Source: Sipunculus nudus (Eukaryota; Annelida; Sipuncula; Golfingiida; Sipunculidae). From it: a stretch of 64,000 bases of DNA. Both the position numbers and the translations under genes were made by a program. The DNA lies in contig CM049317.1 of NCBI GenBank assembly GCA_026874595.1, positions 54,417,118-54,481,117 of the forward strand, written 5' to 3'. Under the pieces are notes generated by a model. The model was not told where the DNA came from and made no database searches. It worked only from the letters and a program-made list of their open reading frames with translations. Below, piece after piece: positions 32,448-47,400 of this stretch. How positions within the stretch are numbered: position 1 is the first letter of the stretch; every line of letters begins with the position of its first letter.

Positions 32448-35400
32448 ATATATAAATATATATATATTGTTGAGGGGTACGAATAAAAGCGGATCAAACT
32501 GTCTAACTTGTGCAGCTTGCTTTTCTAGCGAGGCACTTGGAATGGCGAACATGACATCACTGACATGGGTTCGACTCTAGGATCTGTCCAATATTTTCCC
32601 ATGAGCAAAATGTTTCCGTAATGTATGGGGGATCATCCAAAATAAAACCCAACTTTTAATAACTTCGTGTTTTGTCAATTGCCCCAGTTTTATCAAACTC
32701 CATATCATTAGGCCCTGCCATATGACCAATTGTCAAAACAGACAGTTCAGTGAGAGATTCAGTATTAATGTAAGCCACCGGGCCACCGGCATGCAACAAA
32801 TCCTTTGCATAAATGTGTGCCTACTCTTACTAAAAAATAGTAGATCATATTATGCTCCCACATTGTACTTGCTTCATTGACCTATTTTGACATCAAGGCT
32901 GTTTTATTATTTGGCCACACATGTTCCTACACAGATACAGAGGCCCCAGCATGTGTGATATCAAAGGTCTGCAAGGTTCATATCAACACCTGTGGGCGAT
33001 ATGGCTGGTACATTTATTTGGGCTCATGTCAGCCAGGCATTTAGTCTACTCTGTGGCACAACCATGTAGAATGAAATTTTTTTAAATATATTTTTTGGTG
33101 GAGGTAACTGCCTCCATTTTTAATGCAAACTTAACTAGGTATATGTACATCTGCAGAATTCAATTTTTGTTTCGGACAACGTGACAGGGCAGTATCACAC
33201 ACTTCCTCTCATTTTAAATCCTGTTGTTAACAAGGTCGGATGACCACTGCACCGTGGGCCCTGGGTGCATAATCGTCCACATTGCTAGGTCATACCACCG
33301 AGGAACCACCGAAAGATGCACTCGTTTGTGAGTGAAATACGGCTTTGGGGCACAACCTTCCCATTAAGCCTGCAGAGCGCTCACCCTTGGTGGGGGCCGA
33401 CCGTGAAAATCTCACCACCTTGACTGAGATTTGAACTCACAATCTCCCGGCTTTGAGTCCTGTGCTCTACCCCTGAGCCAAAGAAGCTTGTTGTACAATA
33501 AAATTGACAAACTCCATGATTCGTGTTATGTCACTTTGCTCAATCAAATGAAATTGACAAACATCACATGGCTTGTGAATTCACTATGTTGTTTTTCAAT
33601 GCCTGAAGGTGCCGGGGCATGAACTGTTTTAGTTTTACTTGAGTACTTTGTGAAAATAGAGTGACTGTACACAGTTTTTTTGTCATGATAATATGTGTGG
33701 CTGTCTAATTAAAATATTATGAACAGCTTGTTGGGTATTGCCTTAGTATTTAGCTTTGGCAGATGTATCAGCTGATATGCCACCCTCAGGCCAATAAATA
33801 GGCAATGTACATATAGAATGATCCAGTTAATAACATTTAAATTATCATAGCCCTATTTCCATTTACATCCACAACAGGAACACTCCAGTGTTGAGTGCCA
33901 TAGAGCTTTTTTGACATCTTTTGCTTGTTATCAGCCAGGGTTGGCAAGTTTCCGTCATTGGCAACTAAAAATGGGGTTGGTTTTTAGATTTATACTCGAC
34001 TTGTTATATCTCTGCTACTCTGCAAATCTTGGAGCTCTATGATTTCATCAGCGCTGCAAAACTAAATAGCGCAGGATATCACTATCCATGTAGCTTTGGG
34101 TTTCCAAGATACCATACTATATTGTTTTTGTGTATTTTTCATTATGTGTAATATGGTAAACATCTGGGAGTTCACCTTTCCATCAGATTGGTATAAAATA
34201 TAACTTGTCTTTCCATGTATGTATTTCTCTGTCTGAGACGGGCGGAATTGCGTAATTACGATCCCTGTTTTATTGTGTACCCACATGTCTCTAGTTATCA
34301 AACAGCATGTAGGGCTCTCTCACAGCGGACATCAACGAAGCATTGGGAAGGAATGGGAGCTTGTTGGCTCTCTTTTCTATTACAGTTCCGATAACTTACT
34401 TCACAACTGTGAACACAGTGCAGAGTAACTTTTCTTAAGCATTGAATTTGGTAAATTATTCACTCAAAAAACTTGTCTATATGTTGGTATTTCCCAGATA
34501 GTTTCCCTAGTATTCGCAAATTTTAAACACATGGACTTGATGAAGTGACTTAAGTTGTTTTCTGAGGTGGCTGCAGGTGCATTTGTAAATCTAAACATTC
34601 TAACTGACTTGTCATGGTGAGGTTGAAAAGACAGTTCACATAAAGAAATACAGGGTATTTGTCCATGGTGTCTCATTTCAGTTTTACACACAACAACTGT
34701 TGTACTTTCTTGTGCTTGTATTATATCTATGTGCCATGAATCTGTTTGTAACTTTCAGGTAACAAAAACTCTTGCTTCCTGAAACTTGTGAAAGGTTAGT
34801 TTTTGCTGATGACATGAGTAAGAAGTTAGAGGAGATGCCCAATATCTTATAATTTGTCAACATCAATGTTGAACTATATTTTTTCGTGTGTGAAATTTAT
34901 ATTGTTTAACCACAATATTTTACATATTGTTTCAGGTTATAAAGACAACAGGATTAATGAAGGGCCTATTCACAGATTCAGAAATGAACTCTGACAATGT
35001 AAAAGACAAAGAGAGCAAAATCAACTTCTTGCAAAAGGCAATAGACTTAACAGGTAAGTCTTATTCCTGTTTTGTCACAAAATTATGAGTATGCTTCCAC
35101 TTAATTTCTGTACTTAGCATTTACTGTATAATCTAGTTAATGGTCTAGTTCAGTGTTTTCTATTCACAGAGGCTTTTTCAGCAGGCACATACTTATATAC
35201 ACCAGACATTATATTTATTTTGTATGCTAGAGGATGATTTTATGTATACAAAAATGAAGGCTTTATGTGGAATAATATATTTATTTTATAAGGAACAAAG
35301 CATCAAACTTTTTATAAAAAGTCTTAATGCATTGTCTACAAAGTGACATGAACAACATCATATATAATGTTTTGTCCAAAAATTAAATATTCAGCAATTA

Positions 35401-38400
35401 AGAGTAGACATATTGACATACCCACTGGCCACTGAACTACACAGTTACATTTAATTCCATACATACAGTCCTTATTTTTCAGTGTGTATATATATATATA
35501 GGTCTAGATCTTCTTTTTAATATAGAGTAATTATAATATTTACAATATGGGTTTCTGTGTGTATGCAAAATGGCAGCTGGTTTTGAGAAACTATGGACCT
35601 ATCATCAGTATCGGGTTTGATAATTGCAAGGGGATGCCGCCTGAAAGTATTCCCGAGGAGAGAATCCATCTGCAGGAAAATGTATTGGCAAAGTTTAGAG
35701 TGAAATAACCCTTTTTTAGGACAACATCCAAATCCTCAAATTATAGTAAGATTTCCAAACCATAGATAAAATGTATTGTTCACCATGCCATTGCCTGTCT
35801 ATGTAGGAATCAGATGCCAATCAGCTTGTTTCTAAGTATTGTCCTTTAGCCTTACGTGCCTTTAAATTGCGAACCTGAGAGACACTTGTTAAATGTAATT
35901 TTTTGACTGGAAGAATGCTGACATTGATGACTGTGACCTTTCATACTGCGACCTATCTTGTTAACTTCTCTTAGGAATGGCTGTTGGTAGACAGTTATCA
36001 GTTCGTCCTGCCAAGATCGTTGCGGGTCATGAACCTGAGAAAACTAACGAGTTTCTACAAGCACTAGCAGAAGCCATCAACAAAAAGGTAGGTACAGAAT
36101 AAAGCACGCCTCACAACTGCCGGTGCTTGTATTGTATCAAGTTACATATCTTATAATTTGTCAACATTAATGTTGAACTATATTATCTTAGCCTCTGTTT
36201 TTCTTCATTGCACCTGTGAAATCAGATAAAAATAGTCTAAAACTTTGTCTCTTGCACCAGATTATAGAGTTGCATTCATCCTTTATCTGAAAGCTTGTCA
36301 GTGCCATCACTAATCATATCAGATTGGTCAGAGAGATCAGGAATCATATCAGTTTTTGTCAGAGCTGTCAGTAATCATATTTAAAATTTGCTGTCATTCT
36401 GCTTTTGAGTAAAATTGAAATCTTGTCTGATGACCAAGTCACTATCATGACCATCCCACTAAAACAACCACTTTTTTTGTCCCAGAATAATGTAAGTCAT
36501 TATAAAACCCTTCCACTAACACAACAGTTAGTTGGTCCCGCAAGTTGTCGTGTTAGTGAGATTTAATACAGGAATACTTTGATACTAGCCTGAAGCCAAT
36601 GTGTACAAATTCATTCTTGTTTTAACTTTTCTTAATTCAGGCTGGACATGTTGAGTTATTTTGTCATCTGTACATGACACTAAATATTTTGCACTTAAAT
36701 TGTTTATCTGAAAATCTGTATGAATTAATATATGACAGGTTGACAATGATGAGATGGTCAGTAAAGTCCTTGGCACAGGTGGCAAATCTTCCAGTTCTAA
36801 AAGAGATGCAAGCAGTGACCGACGCAAGAAGAGAGACAAAGAGGTTGGCCCCTTCTGTTTGATTTTATTACAGACCATTAGGACACTTAAGTCAATAGAT
36901 TGATGAAAATTAATGTAGCTTATATTATTTTCTAGGATATCTAAGATTTTTAGATGACTTTGAAAAGCTATCAAATTTAGTTATGATGAAATGAAATCAG
37001 ATTGAAAAGTGAATAGCCAGGAAAAATTTCATGTGATTTGAGTTCTGTGAATTTTAAGTCCCAAAAAATGTTCATATTTAAGGCTGGAATGTTAACATAT
37101 CACATTCTTTTATCTAATTGGCTATTTCTCATGGTAGAGCTCATGTTTTAAACTAAATAGCAATGTAAAAAAAGAGAGAATTTCTGCAGTGAATCCCACT
37201 GATACATTTTAATTTATAAGGAACGAAAGTACAAAGATTGTATAAATCTTTAGAGCATAGAGTACATTTATATTAGTGATCACTTAAGATAAATTTACTG
37301 CAAAATTTTAAGCAGGATAAAGAGGAGAGAGGGGAACGCAGTGAGAAGAAACATAGAAGCAAAGACAGAGACAGAGAAGACAGGAAAGACAGAGAAGATA
37401 AGAGAGACAGAGAAAAAAGCAGAGACCGAGAACGCAGTCGAGACAAAGATCGAGACAAGGAGAGAAGCAAGGACAGAGAGGATAAAGAGAACGAGAGAGA
37501 AGACAGAAAAGATAGAGATGAGAGGAGAGAAGAGAAAGAAAAGGAAAGAAGGAGGGTGAGTTTAAAAATAAGAGGTTGATGGTGCTGGATGCATACTTGA
37601 TCCCCTTTTTTTTGTCGAGGGTTTTAAATTTGTGATATTCGTGAATGGGCAATTATCATGAAAATAAAACCTTCTGGGATAAGAGGTCCCATTGTTGAAG
37701 GCAAAGTTGAAAAGTAAAAGCTTGACATTATGAATAAAAATAGATTGTGCATTTTGCTCATGCTATGTTCAAAGATTGATATAATTTTAAATAATATCAG
37801 ATATTTCCAGTTGTCTGCCATTAACAATATTTGTTGTTAATAAGATTTTATTGTGCCCAGAATATTTGTCTTACTTGAGACATTTAATTTCCCATAATAA
37901 TGCTTTTACTCTGTGTGTAGGTCTGTTATATTGTGAGATGCCAAAAATGGAACTGAAAAAGAGAAATATGAAGCTAACCACTCCATGCCACATGCCATTG
38001 TGTTGGTGTGTCCTTGTTAAGCAGGCTTGCAACTCAATTTTCTGATATTTTCTTTGCTTCTCCAAAGTATCATTGAAAATTGCTCTGTGTTAGAGCAGGA
38101 TAACTCGTTTATGTTGTGGTAATTATGGTGAAGTATCTCATCGGAAGTAGTAGGCATTGGTATAAAGTCAGCATAGTGTAGTCACAGACACAGGAGACAG
38201 TGGAATCATGTTATATTTGGGTTTATCGTACAACACATACTGCAATTTCCTGTGATTATTTATTTCAGGAAACAAGACTGATTAATTTACACTTACGCAA
38301 TCATATCATATTCTTTGCTTTTTGGTCAAGTAGGTCCTATGAACAGGAGCAAAGAAGATAGAGCAAAAATATCACTTATCTCAGTCAGTCTGAAACTGTA

Positions 38401-41400
38401 TGGGGCCTCCTATATAGTCCCTATTTATACCTTAGGATTATGTAACAACACAGTTACAAGCTCTTGTACATTCAGTAATTTGCATTTAACTTGTATAATG
38501 TTTTGTTCTATCTAGAGACGAGAAAAAGAACGAGAACGAGAAGCTGAAAAACAACAGGAAGAAGCATCAGGGAAGCAGGAAGCTGTGATGAACGGGGAGG
38601 CTGAACCAGATAAAGAGGTACTGTAATTAAATGTCCTCCACATGAACCAGATAAAGAGGTACTGTAATTAAATGTCCTCCACATGAACCAGATAAAGAGG
38701 TACTGTAACTAAATGTCCTCCACATGAACCAGATAAAGAGGTACGGTAACTAAATGTACTCCATGTGAACCAGATAAAGAGTAAATGTAATTAAATGTCT
38801 TCAGTGTGACATAATGCACCAGATAAAGAGGTACATTAATTAAATGTCTTCCACATGAACCAGATAAATAGGTACTGTAACTAAATGTCCTCCACGTGAA
38901 CTAGATAAAGAGGTACTGTAATTAAATGTCCTCAACGTGAACCTGCCATAAAGAGTTACTGTAATTAAATGTCCTACAAGTGAACCAGATAAAGAGGTAC
39001 TGTTATTTAATGTTTTCCATGTAAACCAAATAAAGAGGTACTGTACCTGAATCTCCTCCATGTGAGATAAAGAGGTACGGTAACTAAATGTCTTACAGTG
39101 TGATATAATGCACCAGATAAAGAGGTACTGTAATTAAATGTGAACCAGATACAGAGGTTCTGTTGTTAAATGTCTTCAGTGTGATACAATGCACCAGATA
39201 AAGGGGTACTGTAATTAAATGTCCTCCATGTGATTATTGATATAATGAACCAGATAAAGGGGTACTGTTATTAAAGGTCCTTGACATTAATTAATGAAAT
39301 AGAGAAAGAGGCACTATATCCATCTTAACAATACAAACAATTTAGCATACTCAACAATGCTCTGTCTTTTAAGGTACCATAATACAGTTACAGCGGTTTA
39401 TATTTAATGCTGGGTGGTCTTTAAATATGCATTGGTTACTGTGGAACACACTTCCGTCAGATACAGGTTTAGCCATGCCCCATTCCTAATACTACACACC
39501 ATAAGCTTTTCAGATAGCTTGATCCCTGCCAGTTGCAAATTGGTTGCAACGGGAAGAACATTTTACCCCTGTGGCCACTGTACTGTTATAATGGATAATT
39601 ATCTATGTCTTTTTTTATCTGATAGCCTGCTCCAACAGCACAATATCAGAAAGTCATGCCCACTAGATGTAAACCCAGCAATTGCAAGTCTTACCTGGCC
39701 ACATAATGCAAAATTACCTGTCTTTTTGTTCCATATACATATAAAAAGTATACAAGCTATCTCTTATATTCCTAGGATTATGAATAGCCAATCAGAGCTA
39801 TCTAAACCATTAACTACAATGAGATGTGCTCACAGCTAATGAAACCTTCCCATATACTAGCAGGACCTTGTGATATATATTGAATATGTAATTTATCTTG
39901 TAGGCTGAAGCACCACATAAAATCCCAAGACCATCATCGGCAAAAGGATCCAGGCGGAGACACAAAGAAGGTATTCTTATTTTGAACCTACGATTCTTTG
40001 TTTGGTTTGGGTTTGATTGCAGTGATGGCAGTGTTTGGTTTGGCTATGCATCGTTTTAGATTTTATTGTCTCCTGATTCTGCCAAAATAGCCGTGATATC
40101 TCATGCTGTCTTCAGTATCTCAGGATATCTTAGATATCAGATTTTACTGAACTATCTTCAAAGATCCTGCATTGCTGCTGCTTAGCGTTCAGACATCAGA
40201 GAATCCTGATATTCAGCCATGCTTTTATCATTTCTCATATTTGTACATAAATATATACTTTGAAATGTTGTGTATTTTGTCTTGTTGCAGCTAGTATTAG
40301 AGAGAACTTCAATTTGGTTATATAATATGAAAGTTAATTTTGGAACTTTAATGTACCAGGTGAAGGATAATGTGTGAAGTTATAGAATTAGATATTCGGT
40401 CTGCCAGGCTGTAGTAGAAATCTGCCAAAAAAACTACTGCCGATATTAAAATTTCCCTTATTTAGAAAGCTGCTGCAAAAATAAATATTATCAGGCATGA
40501 TTGAAACCGTCAAATCATTAGAGACTGTCACTTTTGGGACTGTTCCCAACATATATTATTTGTTTACATCCTCATGAGCCTGCATTATGCACTGAAACCC
40601 CCAGCCAAGGTCACCACCACAAAAATGCACTTTCTAGCGAATTATGAATGGGTACTATTCATGATTATTTTGTAAGGGTCCTAAAAGGTAAAACCTCAGA
40701 TAGGTGGCTTAACTGAATAGCTCTACATTGTTAAGAGAAAATGGTTGCCACTTGCTTGAAAATCTTTTTTTATGGTTTATTGTATTTGATAATTTAATGT
40801 TTTTTATCTTTGATTAAAACGCACAGAAAACATGATAATTTGTGAGTAATTGTTTTAGCTATATTCCATTTAGTATGTAGAAATTAGGCAGCGGCACTAT
40901 TAGTTCAAATAGAACACAAGTTGGCATGAAATTTTGGTAGATCAATTACTGAGTATGCAATTTGATGCACTAAAATAGTAAACCTGTATCATTTGTCTGT
41001 GGTAAACCTCCAGTGCAACATGATGTCCAGAAATTCATCATGTCCCCAGTTTAATTATGTATATGATATCATAACTACCAGGAAATCACCATAACCATGA
41101 CATCACATCCTGTTTAAAGCTAGCATTGTCTTGTATTTGGTTTGGACATCTCATTCTCAGAATTCATTTTGACATTGGCAGGGCTGCTTGCGCTGCCATC
41201 TAGTAATGAATATATAAACTATTAAAGCATTATTTAAAGCAAACTTTAAATAAAATAAAAATATTTGGCTCCTGTTACAATACTTCTTCACTTATATGTC
41301 AGACCGAGAGATAAAAAAAAAATTGTATATAATGATGAGAAAACTCAGTCATCACCAAATCAAGAATCACCGCATCAGTCATTCAGGGGCTTTTTCACAG

Positions 41401-44400
41401 TACACATGTCAACACTATTACTTCTTGGATTTGAAAGAAATCTCTATTTTTTCCCTCCATGATTTTTTACCATTTTCATAATTTTAATCTTGAAATATTT
41501 TGTATTTTTTATGATAATATTTTCGAGGGTGAGCCCTTCAGTGCATTTCAGATCGATGTTCTTTTGGTGAATTTACTCGTATTCCTTATTTAGCCAAATG
41601 AAAGATGACACAGATTTGTTAAATAAGATTCCTTTTAGCTCACACCAGATATATCTGTGATAAGGAAGTTGATGTTGGCACTAACACGCATGTTCACTTT
41701 TCCTCACCCTCCCGCAGGCAAACCAGATTCCAGTGATGAAGGTAGGTGGCACCACATGTCTCATTAAATATTCTTCACATACTCCCTGCATGCCACTTAC
41801 CGCACCATCTTCAACTCTCCATACATTTCATGTAGTCTCTGTAAATAACTTGCACATGAAATATGTCACAGTATTACAAAGAAGGTGCAGAAATGATCAA
41901 TTTTTCTTACATGTCAGTGACTAAAACAATAGTTATATTTTGTTCTAACATGGGTACCTCGTGGTTTTCACTATTTTAAGCTAAGCTGACTGTCAATCTC
42001 TTCATATACCCAACTGGCTGACTGTGCATATCTTTACAAGGTAAAAATCAAAATTGTTATAGGTACAGACCTGAAATTTGGCATGCAGTTCTGGCAAAAC
42101 CAATGTACAGACCTGAACTAGGTCACTATGACCTTGTTTCTTCGGGCAATGGAATGACTACCTAATAAATCTTCAAGTTTTCTGTGTATCCATCATGTTT
42201 TTGTCCTTCCAGTTTAGTATATAGAAAAATATGTTTATGATCCATGCACATATGGACATTAAGACAGTGTCATAAACTTTATCAGGCAACTGTAATTTAA
42301 CTTTTATCAGGGAACTGTAATACATTGGTTGCTCAATAATACAATGAGTTTTAAGAGGATGATGAGGGTATCAATCTCAAAACCAGGGGTAAATCCGAGT
42401 TAGAACAAATTATAACTGATCATCTGTATATATAATGTATGTAGATTGCTTGCTTTTTCTTCAAGGTCTTTGATGCATCTCTTTGTCAGGTGTTTTCTAT
42501 TGGGTCTGCTATGTTATCTTATATCAAGCCTCAAATTTGTTTATGTTAAAAGTAAAATGAATGCGCCATAAACAATTAAATACCAATGATTACCACCTGC
42601 ACCACCAACTAAATTCTGAACAATCTTTGAATTTGAAATCAGTTTGATAAATATAAGAAAATTTGACCATTTCAAAGAAATTCAATTATTACAATGAAAA
42701 GCACTTTCAATTTTCTCCTCTGCTTGATCTGGAGTTGAATCATTTAAATTTAGGCAATTCATTAATATAAGTCCCAAAGAAGGACTCTGTCACAAGCCAA
42801 ATTTTGTCAAAAGATCATTTGACCAGAATTTTTTTAATTGAATTTTTTTTTAACTTGACAACAAATTTGAGGCTTATTTTGTGATTAGAACCATAGAAGC
42901 TTACGAAGTATCAGAAATTCGAGTAAGATTTAGTTTTGTTTCAGGACATGCATCATTCATGAGGGGTTTGTGGTGTAATATGTGTTAGATATTTAGTTGA
43001 TAAAACCAATGACGTTCATCATCCATAAAAAAGACTAATAATACAGAGCCTTCAAATATGTGTTCATGTCAGTTACACAAGTTATCAGACAGCAAAACTG
43101 GCATTTAACCAACTTCTGTGGTCAGAGAGTAGAGTACAGGCCTTAAAGCTTTGAGCCGGATGTTTATGCCTGGTTAATTGCCATTCAAGTCTTGTTTAAG
43201 GAAAATTCAATAAGTTAAGTAACACCCAGACTTCAGGATCGTCATAACCTGGTACCTATAGCTATTGCATTTTAGTATCACTGCTTCTTGGAATACTGGG
43301 GGTACATACACAAAAAGAAACACAGACTGATCTTTTGACTTTGTGCAACAATTGCCTTGATCTGTCTCCTGAACGACATCACACCCACCATGCCACATCT
43401 CCCAGATGGAGGCCCCTCAAAGTATTAGTAAGCTGGTTATCCTAGTGGCTAGTAAGGCCAGTGTTTACCTTGTTTTCCATGGCAGGGCACTGTTGAAATG
43501 TTTACAAATTACCAAAAAATTGAGAGGTGATACCAGGGCTGTGTGAAAATAAGTTATTATATCTGTCACCTGGAGGCCAGGCCCGATCAGCCATGGTTAA
43601 AACAGGTCTTTTTTACACCCAATACTTTAAATTATCTTTTTTTACTAATTCCTCAAAATTATTTATCTGTAATGTTTGTTATAATATGGTTACCGAGAAT
43701 GAGTTATACAGCTTAGGAGAGCAGTATGTGAGCTGGTCAGCATATATTTATCTGGTAATTTTATGACAAAAACTAGTTGAATAAACTAATTAAAATAATT
43801 CATTATTATGAAGCAAAAGTGTTAAGTTTGTACCAAGTTTGTTCTAATGATATAAAGATGCTGAGGAGCTCTTTTAACTGTTGCATATTTACATTAATAT
43901 ATACCAATATTGTTAACCAGTGTCCTGTACTGTTTATTTAACAAATTACACTTTTAAAATTGTTATAGTTCTGAAAATAGGTGAAGAATTTATGCTTCAA
44001 TTAATGGTGGTATTTTTCACTCTCCAATATTATGATTAACATATTTAATGTTCAGATATTAAATACTAGGCGGTGGATATAATCAGTTAATTAAAGATTT
44101 ACCAAAAACATACATTTGTTGTGTAGAACCTCATGATATTGACTTCAGTTGTTATTTAAAGCTAATTATAAAATTTTAAGCTGCAACTAAAAAAATGAGG
44201 CATTATTTTTAAATAACATAATGAAATAAATATTGTATTTTACCAAATGAAAAATTTATTTATTGATTTAAGTTTTGCAGACATATGAGGCTAGAGAGGA
44301 GATATGATACAGTGCCGATGAAAAAAGTCTGACAGCAACATTTGTAATTAACCCCTTCCTTTAAATGAGACCTCTGTAGATTCATATCTGATCATTGTTG

Positions 44401-47400
44401 TGTGGTTTATGTTACAGATGAAGAAGATGAAAGGATGAGAGCAACCTCTGGCAAAAGGACGGAGAGCAAAGTCAACGGAACAGTTACAGAGAACGATATA
44501 CCACCGCAAGTTGCTGCAGCGTGAGTGTTCTGAAGAAAAAAGTAACAAAATAAAAATTTATTACTGTTCTTACAAGTCATCATTTGAAACTTGGCTAATT
44601 TTGTTCATATTTTTATACACCTGTCAGTTATGGACTTATTCACGTACCTGTTGTGTTAAACATACACAAAATAAAGCATTTTCTCCTTTTTATATTATAG
44701 TATCTTCCAGTATTACATTCCAAAACTGTTTGCTTACTCCTGTACAAAAGTGGCAAAAAGCTAGCAAGGGGCCAGGATACAAACATAGCATACCTGATAG
44801 TGATAGCACGCAACTTCACAAATCAAATTTTGCAAGCTTCCAACTGTTCCTTCTGTATTTCTTCTTCCATGTTTCCTCAACTTGTTTGGGAGTTATAACA
44901 TGTGCAAGATCACACCCCTGCACACTAGAACATACTCATGGAGCTCTGTATTTAAAGGAAAATTTGGCTTTTACCACCAAATATTATAGCATTCATGAAT
45001 TGGGTACCGTAAAGTTCTTAATATAATACCCTGCCTCATTAGAATACAAACCCCATTTATTTGCCCAGAATGTTTATGCACCGATGCACTCATACCGCTT
45101 CCACTAAAGGCTCAAATAGAATATGCTCCCAAATTAACCTCATTGCCACCACAACCTTGTACCATAGGATTCATCCAAAAATCTTTGGAAACTGTACTAA
45201 AAACACAGGTGTAATGCAAATTGGGGATGTACCTGTGTATTTTCATTTATTGCATTTATATGATCTAGCATTATGAGTGAAACTTGTTTTTATTTTTACA
45301 GAGATCATCATGAAAACATTATATGTGAGAGTATAAAATATTTAATTTAGTTTTATTGTTATGTTGACAAATATTTAACACCTTTTTCTCATAAATAATG
45401 CAAGCCATTATTCTATGATAATTGTGTAGGCTCGACAGATACAACTTCACATCCCTCGAATCAGTCCTTCCTTCCACAAAATTTCTTCAATGAAATTCTT
45501 CAAGAACTTTCATTTTAGTGGGATTGAGACACACATAGACAGTGATGACAGACTGTAGACATTGCCTATCTTTTATGTACTCTATAAAGGGCTTCACTGA
45601 ATATAATACTTATATGTTATAGATGGAAAACAGCAAGGCCCCCTAGTGCCAGACCAGCAGCACCGAGACCAAAGCAAAAAGACACAGCTCCAGAGGAACC
45701 TGTTGTTGTGTAAGTATCAGTAAAAAAAAAGTATCAGTAAAACTAGAATCAACTAAGAACTGTAAACTCAGGGAAAGGGCACAGAACTCAAAGCTTGACC
45801 GAGATGGTGAGATTTTTCACTTTCAACCCCAAACCAAGGAGAGCGCTCTGCTGGCTTAATGGGGAGGTTGTGCCCAATGGCTGTGCTTCAATTACAAATG
45901 AGTCCACCTTTCGGTGGTTCATTGGCAATGGGGATGAATTACACACCCAGGGCCTGCAGGTACAGTAGTCACCAGTCCTGGTTAGCAGCATGCTATAAAA
46001 TTAGAAGAAGCTTGTGATACTGCCTTGTCACTTAGTCTTAAACCGGAATGGAATTAAGGGGATGTACATACACTTAGTTAAGCTAGCATTAAAAATGGAG
46101 GCAGCCATAGGGTGCTCATTGAAATTTGGCAATTATTTTCTGAAACTCAAAAATTATCACACAGGCTGACCTTAAAACTGATGAGGGACCAAAGCCCAAT
46201 TATGAGATGTAAACTTGGTAACAAAAAACAATATGTATATTTTGCAACCATCTGGTTCTTCTATCCTTGTGGCCAAGTTACATGGCATCTGTCATTGGTT
46301 GCAGACAACTGCATTATTTAGAATATTGATGACCAATTATTAATTTTCAAATGCAGTTGTTTAAGAATGTGACCAGTGACCTTGACTTTCATGAATGGAT
46401 ATGAGGTGTAAAAAATACTGTTTAATCAGATATTGATTTAAATGCATTAATATTTTGCATGATATGATTTAAATTTAATTATAGTTAATTAGGCCATTAC
46501 CCCATTCCTTCATTGCAGCATACTGTCTTGATTTAATCTGCCAGATTATGAAAATATTGTCAAATTTATTGGGTACCTTACTGTGGAACAGACTGTACCA
46601 AAAAGAAATTTAATAAATCATTAAAGCAGAATTCCACACACACACACAAACATTTGTTTAACCCTTTACTGTTCAGAGGACCACAGAGATTTACTTATCA
46701 TTTGACTAGATTAAAACATATTTATTTTCAGTCCTAAAACTTTCCATGAATGAAAAGCAAAGGCTCCCTTCTTAACTATTTTCAGTTTTGTAAAATTGGA
46801 ACAAAATTTGAGCAAAATAATATTTGTATGGACTGTACTTGTAAAGAAAGTCAGAATTTGTCTGGAATTGGAAATAAATTTGAACAATAAAGGATTAAAC
46901 TTGCTCCCTATTCAGATTAGACCCCATTTGTATATAACATTTAAACCTATCTATTTCATCTAATGGTACAATTATCACTTAAATATCTCTTTTAGTTTTC
47001 AGTATCTTGGTAATTCCTAGCTACAGAACACTTAGATTCAGACATAAATTCCATGAATTTGCTTGTTACCATTGATTTCATGTTGACATCTTGGTCTTAT
47101 TTTTTAAGTTGTACTGTACTTGTTTAATCATCTGATGAAGTTTGAGAATCAAAGAGATAACAATCTTTTAGTTTTACATTTACTTGTGACTACAGGAGCG
47201 GGTCTGGGAATGTGCCAAATCTGATCGTAGACAAAGACCAGGACTCGGATGACGACGATATGTTTGTGGCTAAGGAAGAGGACCAGCCAATAGCACAGGA
47301 GATGCCACAGGTCTGTATAGCTGGTCATCGTGCCAGACAAAGTAGTCTGTCATGCAAGCAAGAACTGATTATTTTATACAGGATACGTAATACTTTAAAA

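Noticed and set aside
33420-33490. Genuine tRNA gene
   Set aside because: Boxes A and B are present, but the acceptor stem does not close and the sequence continues into a shared SINE body, so it is a SINE head.
36585-36974. 129-codon minus-strand open frame
   Set aside because: Antisense of IFT54 exon 4 and its flanks, with no recognisable domain.
37308-37652. Ser/Leu-rich 114-codon minus-strand open frame
   Set aside because: It is the antisense of the purine-rich, RD/KE-rich exon 5 of IFT54; low-complexity coding sequence opens antisense frames by chance.
38640-39310. CRISPR-like array (regular repeats with spacers)
   Set aside because: Units are directly adjacent without unique spacers, degenerate, and derived from an exon-intron junction in an animal gene.
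39414-39839. 141-codon open frame with LWNTLPSD, faintly like a reverse-transcriptase C-terminus
   Set aside because: Only a short similarity, with no catalytic motif; it lies wholly inside IFT54 intron 6. Could be a LINE remnant but cannot be supported.
43085-43180. Possible tRNA gene or SINE head
   Set aside because: Only a loose box-A-like match and no credible acceptor stem or box B.
44511-45026. 171-codon + strand open frame, longest in the window
   Set aside because: Starts out of frame inside IFT54 exon 9 and runs into intron; no domain and AT-driven composition. The exon 9 donor and phase are clear.
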